DNA of 8,289 bases, taken from NCBI GenBank assembly GCA_001602885.1, contig LUZH01000061.1:1-8289 (forward strand). Reading direction: 5' to 3'. Of this stretch, positions 5,007-8,289 are shown one piece after another. Position 1 is the first letter of the stretch; the number at the start of each line of letters is the position of its first letter. The notes under the pieces were generated by a model. The model did not search any database, was not told the origin of the DNA, and saw nothing but the letters and a program-made list of their open reading frames with translations. A program made the position numbers and the translations under genes. The stretch comes from Bacteroidales bacterium Bact_16. GTDB taxonomy: Bacteria; Bacteroidota; Bacteroidia; Bacteroidales; UBA932.

Positions 5007-5648
5007 ATGATTGAATGGTGGAACTCCCTTGAGCTGGCGAACAAGATCCTGTGGGCGGTGACGCTCTCGGCTTCGCTGGTCTTTGTCATCCAGACCGTGA
5101 TGACCTTCCTCGGCGCGGCCGGGGACAGTGATTTCGACATCAATTCAGACATGGATGCCGGCGGCGACGTCGCCGACACCTCCGTGGACGCGGACTCCGC
5201 CGCGCACGAGGCGGCCCATGCCGGTTCCGGCATGAACCTGCTGACTTTCCGCAACTTCATCAACTTCCTGATCGGCTTCGGCTGGACGGCCATCCTGCTG
5301 CAGAAGTCCGTCCCGGCCACGGGCCTGCGGATGCTCATCTCCATCGCCGTGGGCGTGGTGCTGGTCATCCTGGTGATGCTGCTCTTCAAGTGGCTGACCA
5401 ACATGCAGGAGACCGGCAACATCAATGTCTTCAAGTCCGCCGTCGACTGCCAGGGCACGGTCTACCTGACCATCCCGGGCGAGCGCGCGGGCGAAGGCAA
5501 GGTGCAGATCACCATCAACAACGCCGTGCGCGAATACGCCGCGCTGACCGACGGCCCGGCGCTCAAGACCGGCACCCGCATCCGCGTGGTGGACGTGGTC
5601 AGCGCCTCGACCCTGCTCGTCGAAGAAATCAATTCCGTCATTATCTAA
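5007..5648 (+). CDS. NfeD-like membrane protein with C-terminal OB-fold (flotillin partner)
   Basis: A 213-residue inner-membrane protein of the short NfeD/YuaF/YqiJ type that accompanies flotillins. A hydrophobic helix spans about residues 13-36. A strongly acidic loop (about 39-72, with DSDFDINSDMDAGGDVADTSVDAD split across it) follows, then two further membrane helices at about 82-100 and 107-130. A soluble C-terminal part (about 140-213) has the beta-rich pattern of the NfeD OB-fold: CQGTVYLTIPG, GKVQITINNAVREYAAL, GTRIRVVDVVSASTLLVEEI. There is no protease domain, so this is the short class. The flotillin gene begins 13 bp downstream, the arrangement seen for yuaF-yuaG of Bacillus subtilis and yqiJ-yqiK of Escherichia coli. 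The pair likely forms membrane scaffolds. The family call is good; the molecular role is inferred from the partner. Confidence 0.85.
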   Translation: MIEWWNSLELANKILWAVTLSASLVFVIQTVMTFLGAAGDSDFDINSDMDAGGDVADTSVDADSAAHEAAHAGSGMNLLTFRNFINFLIGFGWTAILLQKSVPATGLRMLISIAVGVVLVILVMLLFKWLTNMQETGNINVFKSAVDCQGTVYLTIPGERAGEGKVQITINNAVREYAALTDGPALKTGTRIRVVDVVSASTLLVEEINSVII

Positions 5649-5661
5649 ACACTTCACGTAT

Positions 5662-7032
5662 ATGGAACTCTATCTGATCCTCATCATCGTGGGCGTGCTC
5701 TTCGTGACCTTCACGGCCATCCTCGCCCGCTACAAGCGCTGTCCGTCCGACAAGGTGCTCGTCATCTATGGTAAGACCGGCCGCGACACCTCCGCCAAGT
5801 GCATCCACGGCGGCGCCGCCTTCATCTGGCCTGTGTTCCAGAGCTACCAGTTCCTGGACCTCACGCCGATCTCCATCGAGTGCAACCTGACCAACGCCCT
5901 GTCCAAGCAGAACATCCGCGTGGACGTGCCCTGCCGCTTCACCGTGGGTATCTCCACCGAGCCGGAGAGCATGACCAACGCCGCTGAGCGTCTGCTCGGC
6001 CTGCACATCGACGACATCCGCAACATCGCGACCGATATCCTCTTCGGCCAGCTCCGTCTGGTCATCGCCACGATGGACATCGAGGAGATCAACGCCGACC
6101 GCGACAAGTTCCTCGCCAACGTGTCCACCAACGTGGAGGCCGAACTCCGCAAGATCGGTCTGAAGCTCATCAACGTCAACGTCACCGATATCCGCGACGA
6201 GTCCGGCTACATCGAGGCCCTCGGTAAGGAAGCCGCCGCCAAGGCCATCAACGACGCCAAGAAGAGCGTGGCCGAGCAGAACCGTTACGGTGAGACCGGC
6301 AAGGCCATCGCCGACAAGGACACCCGTGTCAACGTGGCCGCCGCCGACGCCGACGCCGTCAAGGGTGAGAATACCGCCAAGATCGAGATCGCCAATTCCG
6401 ACGCCCAGCGCCGTGAGAAGCAGGCCGAGGCCGAGCGCGTCGCCGTCGCGGCCGAGAAGGTCCAGGCCGCGAAGGCCCTCGAGGAGGCCTACAAGAGCGA
6501 GCGCGACGCCGAACTCGCCCGCGCCGAGCGCGAAAAGGCCACCCAGCAGGCCAACATCGTGGTCGCCGCCCAGATCGAGAAGGAGAAGGCCATCATCGAG
6601 GCCGAGGCCGTGGCCGAGCAGCTGCGCCGCAAGGCGAAGGGTGAGGCCGACGCCATCTTCGCCAAGATGGACGCCCAGGCCCGCGGTACCCTCGAGATCC
6701 TCTCCAAGCAGGCTACCGGTTTCGGCCAGCTCGTCGCCGCCGCCGGCGGAGACGCCCAGCAGGCCATCACGATGCTGATCACCGACAAGCTGCCCGAACT
6801 GGTCAAGACGCAGGTCGAGGCCGTCAAGGGTATCAATATCGACAAGGTCACCGTCTGGGACAGTGGCAAGAGCGAAAACGGCAAGACGGCCACGGCCAAC
6901 TTCGTGTCCGGCCTCATGGGATCGGTCCCGCCGCTCGAGGAGCTCTTCAAGATGGCGGGCATGAGCCTGCCGGGCTACCTCAAGGGCAAGCCTGAAGAGG
7001 CGCCCGCGGAGGAACCCAAAGCGGAGGACTAG
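5662..7032 (+). CDS. Flotillin (SPFH-domain membrane scaffold protein)
   Basis: A 456-residue flotillin of the FloT/YqiK type. One N-terminal membrane segment (about residues 3-22) is followed by the SPFH/band-7 domain (about 27-190, containing SDKVLVIYGKTG, GGAAFIWPVFQSYQFLDLTPISIE, NIRVDVPCRFTVGIS and LKLINVNVTDI). A long Ala/Glu/Lys-rich coiled coil (about 190-340) carries the flotillin EA-type repeats (EAERVAVAAEKVQAAKALEEA, split here). The C-terminal part contains INIDKVTVWDSG, a usual flotillin ending, and an acidic Pro/Glu tail. It is expected to oligomerise in the cytoplasmic membrane and organise microdomains. It follows the NfeD-like gene by 13 bp without a Shine-Dalgarno and is followed by the XRE gene after 2 bp. 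Codons end almost always in C or G, more strictly than in neighbouring genes, which suggests high expression. Confidence 0.95.
   Translation: MELYLILIIVGVLFVTFTAILARYKRCPSDKVLVIYGKTGRDTSAKCIHGGAAFIWPVFQSYQFLDLTPISIECNLTNALSKQNIRVDVPCRFTVGISTEPESMTNAAERLLGLHIDDIRNIATDILFGQLRLVIATMDIEEINADRDKFLANVSTNVEAELRKIGLKLINVNVTDIRDESGYIEALGKEAAAKAINDAKKSVAEQNRYGETGKAIADKDTRVNVAAADADAVKGENTAKIEIANSDAQRREKQAEAERVAVAAEKVQAAKALEEAYKSERDAELARAEREKATQQANIVVAAQIEKEKAIIEAEAVAEQLRRKAKGEADAIFAKMDAQARGTLEILSKQATGFGQLVAAAGGDAQQAITMLITDKLPELVKTQVEAVKGINIDKVTVWDSGKSENGKTATANFVSGLMGSVPPLEELFKMAGMSLPGYLKGKPEEAPAEEPKAED
7023..7027 (+). promoter_or_regulatory. Shine-Dalgarno of the XRE regulator, inside the flotillin 3' end
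   Basis: GGAGG lies 7 nt before the ATG at 7035, within the last codons of the flotillin gene. This is the clearest canonical Shine-Dalgarno in the window, where most genes have none. It supports the chosen start and translation coupled to, or at least following, flotillin. Confidence 0.65.
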
Positions 7033-7034
7033 TT

Positions 7035-7241
7035 ATGATCGTCATTAATGTAGATGTGATGCTTGCCCGGAGGAAAATGTCCTCCGGCGAACTCGCCCAG
7101 CGCGTCGGGATCACAGCTGCAAACCTCTCGATCCTCAAAACAGGTAAGGCAAAGGCGATCCGCTTCACCACGCTGGAAGCACTCTGCGCCGCGCTGGAAT
7201 GCCAGCCAGGCGACATCCTCGAATACCGCCCGGACGAATAG
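7035..7241 (+). CDS. Small XRE/Cro-family HTH transcriptional regulator
   Basis: A 68-residue protein that is essentially one Cro/CI-type helix-turn-helix domain (HTH_26/YozG-like). VDVMLARRKMSSGELAQRVGI contains helix 1 and helix 2 (about residues 6-25). The recognition helix TAANLSILKTGKAKAIR follows (about 27-43), then TTLEALCAALECQPGDILEY, the typical closing helices of this family. It binds DNA by family rule; its target is unknown. There is no sensor or oligomerisation domain and no toxin partner next to it. It starts 2 bp after the flotillin stop with a strong Shine-Dalgarno, so it belongs to the NfeD-flotillin operon. Autoregulation or control of that operon is possible but not shown. 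A strong terminator follows. Confidence 0.9.
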   Translation: MIVINVDVMLARRKMSSGELAQRVGITAANLSILKTGKAKAIRFTTLEALCAALECQPGDILEYRPDE

Positions 7242-7262
7242 TCCCGGCTTGGAATCTTACTG

Positions 7263-7291
7263 AAAAACGCCCCGTCACCCGGGGCGTTTTT
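7263..7291. terminator. Bidirectional intrinsic terminator
   Basis: AAAAACGCCCC (7263-7273) and GGGGCGTTTTT (7281-7291) form a perfect 11-bp inverted repeat around a 7-nt loop. A-run and T-run flanks give a U-tract in either direction. It ends the plus-strand flotillin operon and the minus-strand purF-radical SAM unit, whose stop codon lies 1 bp away. Confidence 0.93.
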
Positions 7292-7292
7292 C

Positions 7293-8048
7293 TTATCCTT
7301 TGATGTCGATGGTGAATCCTTCGTCGAGCAGCGGCTGCACGAGGGCGCGCATCTCCTCGGCGGTGTATTTCGCCAGCCCCAGGGCCGGCGTCGGGCGGTC
7401 GATGGTGTAGACCATGATGCGGCGGGGCCTGAGGTCGCGGACGATGTCCATCCAGCCGTTGAGGACCTCCGGGCTGCCCGAGTCGAACTCCGGGCTGCGC
7501 AGGAACATCGTCTGCAGCACGAAGTCGCCGTGGAAGCCGCGCAGGGCCTCCAGGACGCGCTCGAGGCGGTAGCCGGGCGCGGGATGGTTGATCTTCTCCA
7601 CGAGCGCGTCCGTGGGCGCGTCGATCTTGAGGATCGGGTTGTCCACGCGCTTGAGCGCCTCGGCGACGGCCGGGACGTGCACGCGCGTGGCGTTGGAGAG
7701 CACGGACACCTTGGCGCCGGGATAGTAGGCGTCACGCAGCTCGAGGGTGTCGTCGATGATGCGGGGGAACTCCGGGTTGAGGGTCGGTTCGCCGTCGCCG
7801 GAGAAGGTGATGGAGTCGATGGGCGTGCCTTCGAGCATGCAGGCGGCCAGCTTGTCCTCCAGGGCGGAGCGGACCTCCGCCGCCGTGGGCAGGACCTGGT
7901 CGTTGCGGCCGTCCTTGTTCCAGCCGCACTCGCAGTAGATGCAGTCGAAATTGCAGATCTTGCCCTTGCGCGGCAGCAGGTTGATGCCGAGCGAGGATCC
8001 CAGCCGGCGGCTGTGGATGGGTCCGAATACGGTCTCTTCGCGAATCAT
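7293..8048 (-). CDS. Radical SAM protein, COG0731-type
   Basis: A 251-residue radical S-adenosylmethionine enzyme. The N-terminal signature VFGPIHSRRLGSSLGINLLP precedes the 4Fe-4S motif C32-NFD-C36-IY-C39, an exact CxxxCxxC, and another Cys (C41) follows at once. FSGDGEPTLNP (about residues 82-92) is the GGE-like SAM-contact motif, and VSVLSNAT and LKIDAPTDALVEKINHP are later barrel strands. These features match the COG0731 family (wyosine/TYW1-related Fe-S oxidoreductases). No bacterial member that I know of has a secure substrate, so the reaction is left open. The gene starts 5 bp after the purF stop on the same strand, has no Shine-Dalgarno, and is probably translated from a purF transcript. 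The link to purine synthesis is by position only. Confidence 0.9.
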   Translation of the reverse strand: MIREETVFGPIHSRRLGSSLGINLLPRKGKICNFDCIYCECGWNKDGRNDQVLPTAAEVRSALEDKLAACMLEGTPIDSITFSGDGEPTLNPEFPRIIDDTLELRDAYYPGAKVSVLSNATRVHVPAVAEALKRVDNPILKIDAPTDALVEKINHPAPGYRLERVLEALRGFHGDFVLQTMFLRSPEFDSGSPEVLNGWMDIVRDLRPRRIMVYTIDRPTPALGLAKYTAEEMRALVQPLLDEGFTIDIKG

Positions 8049-8053
8049 GTCTG

Positions 8054-8289
8054 TCAGAATTTACCGTCTTTGTTGGCTTCCTCTATGCGTTGGTAGAGGT
8101 AGGTCGGATAGTCGCCGGTGAAGCAGGCGAGGCAGAGCTCCGAGCGCTTGCCGGCCTTGTAGAGCGCTTCCTGCGAGAGGAAGGCGAGCGAGTCGACGCC
8201 CAGGATGTCCCGGACTTCGTCCAGGCTCTTGTGGGCGCAGAGCAGCTCGTCGTAGGTGGACATGTCCACGCCGTAGAAGCAGGGGCTCT
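8054..8289 (-). CDS. purF: Amidophosphoribosyltransferase, C-terminal part (partial)
   Basis: The frame enters from the right edge and encodes the last 77 residues of PurF, which makes 5-phosphoribosylamine from PRPP and glutamine in the first step of purine synthesis. The fragment starts SPCFYGVDMSTYDELLCAHK, followed by ILGVDSLAFLSQEAL and LCLACFTGDYPTYL. These are the closing segments of the PRTase domain and the tail. The CxxC (C52, C55 of the fragment) corresponds to the two C-terminal Cys ligands of the 4Fe-4S cluster in Bacillus-type PurF, and the Cys in SPCFYG is also a usual feature. An ATG at 8269 is internal (the D-M of YGVDMS), not a start. It is followed by the radical SAM gene after 5 bp. 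Confidence 0.93.
   Translation of the reverse strand, partial: SPCFYGVDMSTYDELLCAHKSLDEVRDILGVDSLAFLSQEALYKAGKRSELCLACFTGDYPTYLYQRIEEANKDGKF

Noticed and set aside
6290..6778. 162-codon plus-strand frame inside the flotillin gene
   Set aside because: It is a Pro/Arg/Ser-rich shadow frame caused by the strict GCC/GAG/AAG codon use of the coiled coil, with no domain of its own.
7035..7241. XRE regulator as the antitoxin of a toxin-antitoxin pair
   Set aside because: No small toxin-like gene is adjacent. The upstream gene is flotillin, and a strong terminator follows directly.

Overview
The window reads as chromosomal, high-GC DNA from a member of the Bacteroidetes, most likely order Bacteroidales. 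The evidence is promoters of the TTG-(18-20 nt)-TAnnTTTG type in front of most transcription units, start codons mostly without Shine-Dalgarno sequences, a tRNA without an encoded CCA, and typical gene families (thioredoxin-fold lipoprotein with a DUF4369-like N-terminus, B12-riboswitch-controlled BtuB, NfeD/flotillin pair). The exact genus cannot be read from the sequence; a gut Rikenellaceae or RC9-like lineage is a guess from GC content.

Layout, left to right. (1) 1-110, minus: the first codons of a membrane protein, perhaps a bile acid:sodium symporter-type transporter, with its own promoter. (2) 319-1587, plus: a lipoprotein with a C-terminal TlpA/ResA-like thioredoxin domain, visibly less GC-rich than the genes to its right. 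(3) 1606-1728: a large hairpin or terminator whose right arm runs into the 3' end of a minus-strand tRNA-Ala(GGC), which has a textbook Bacteroidetes promoter. (4) 1813-2885, plus: a HAD-family phosphoglycolate-phosphatase-like enzyme and a small FMN-binding lipoprotein. Each is preceded by TATCTTTG ending only 4-5 nt before the ATG, so both mRNAs are probably leaderless or nearly so. (5) 2890-4935, minus: a BtuB-type TonB-dependent receptor under a cobalamin riboswitch. It converges on the FMN-binding gene with only 4 bp between the stop codons. (6) 4954-7241, plus: an operon of an NfeD-like OB-fold membrane protein, a flotillin, and a small XRE/Cro-type regulator that is tightly coupled to the flotillin stop codon. 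(7) 7263-7291: a shared bidirectional terminator. (8) 7293-8289, minus: a radical SAM protein of the COG0731 type, downstream of the C-terminal part of purF (amidophosphoribosyltransferase), 5 bp apart.

Functionally this is mostly ordinary housekeeping and envelope biology: B12 uptake, periplasmic thiol and flavin redox lipoproteins, membrane-microdomain scaffolding and purine synthesis. I see no mobile element, CRISPR array, phage gene or clear defence system, and no convincing new multi-gene system. The points most worth a second look are the tRNA-overlapping palindrome, the leaderless-type promoters, the replaced cis-proline and different composition of the thioredoxin lipoprotein, and the flotillin operon with an attached XRE regulator and an aspartate-rich loop.
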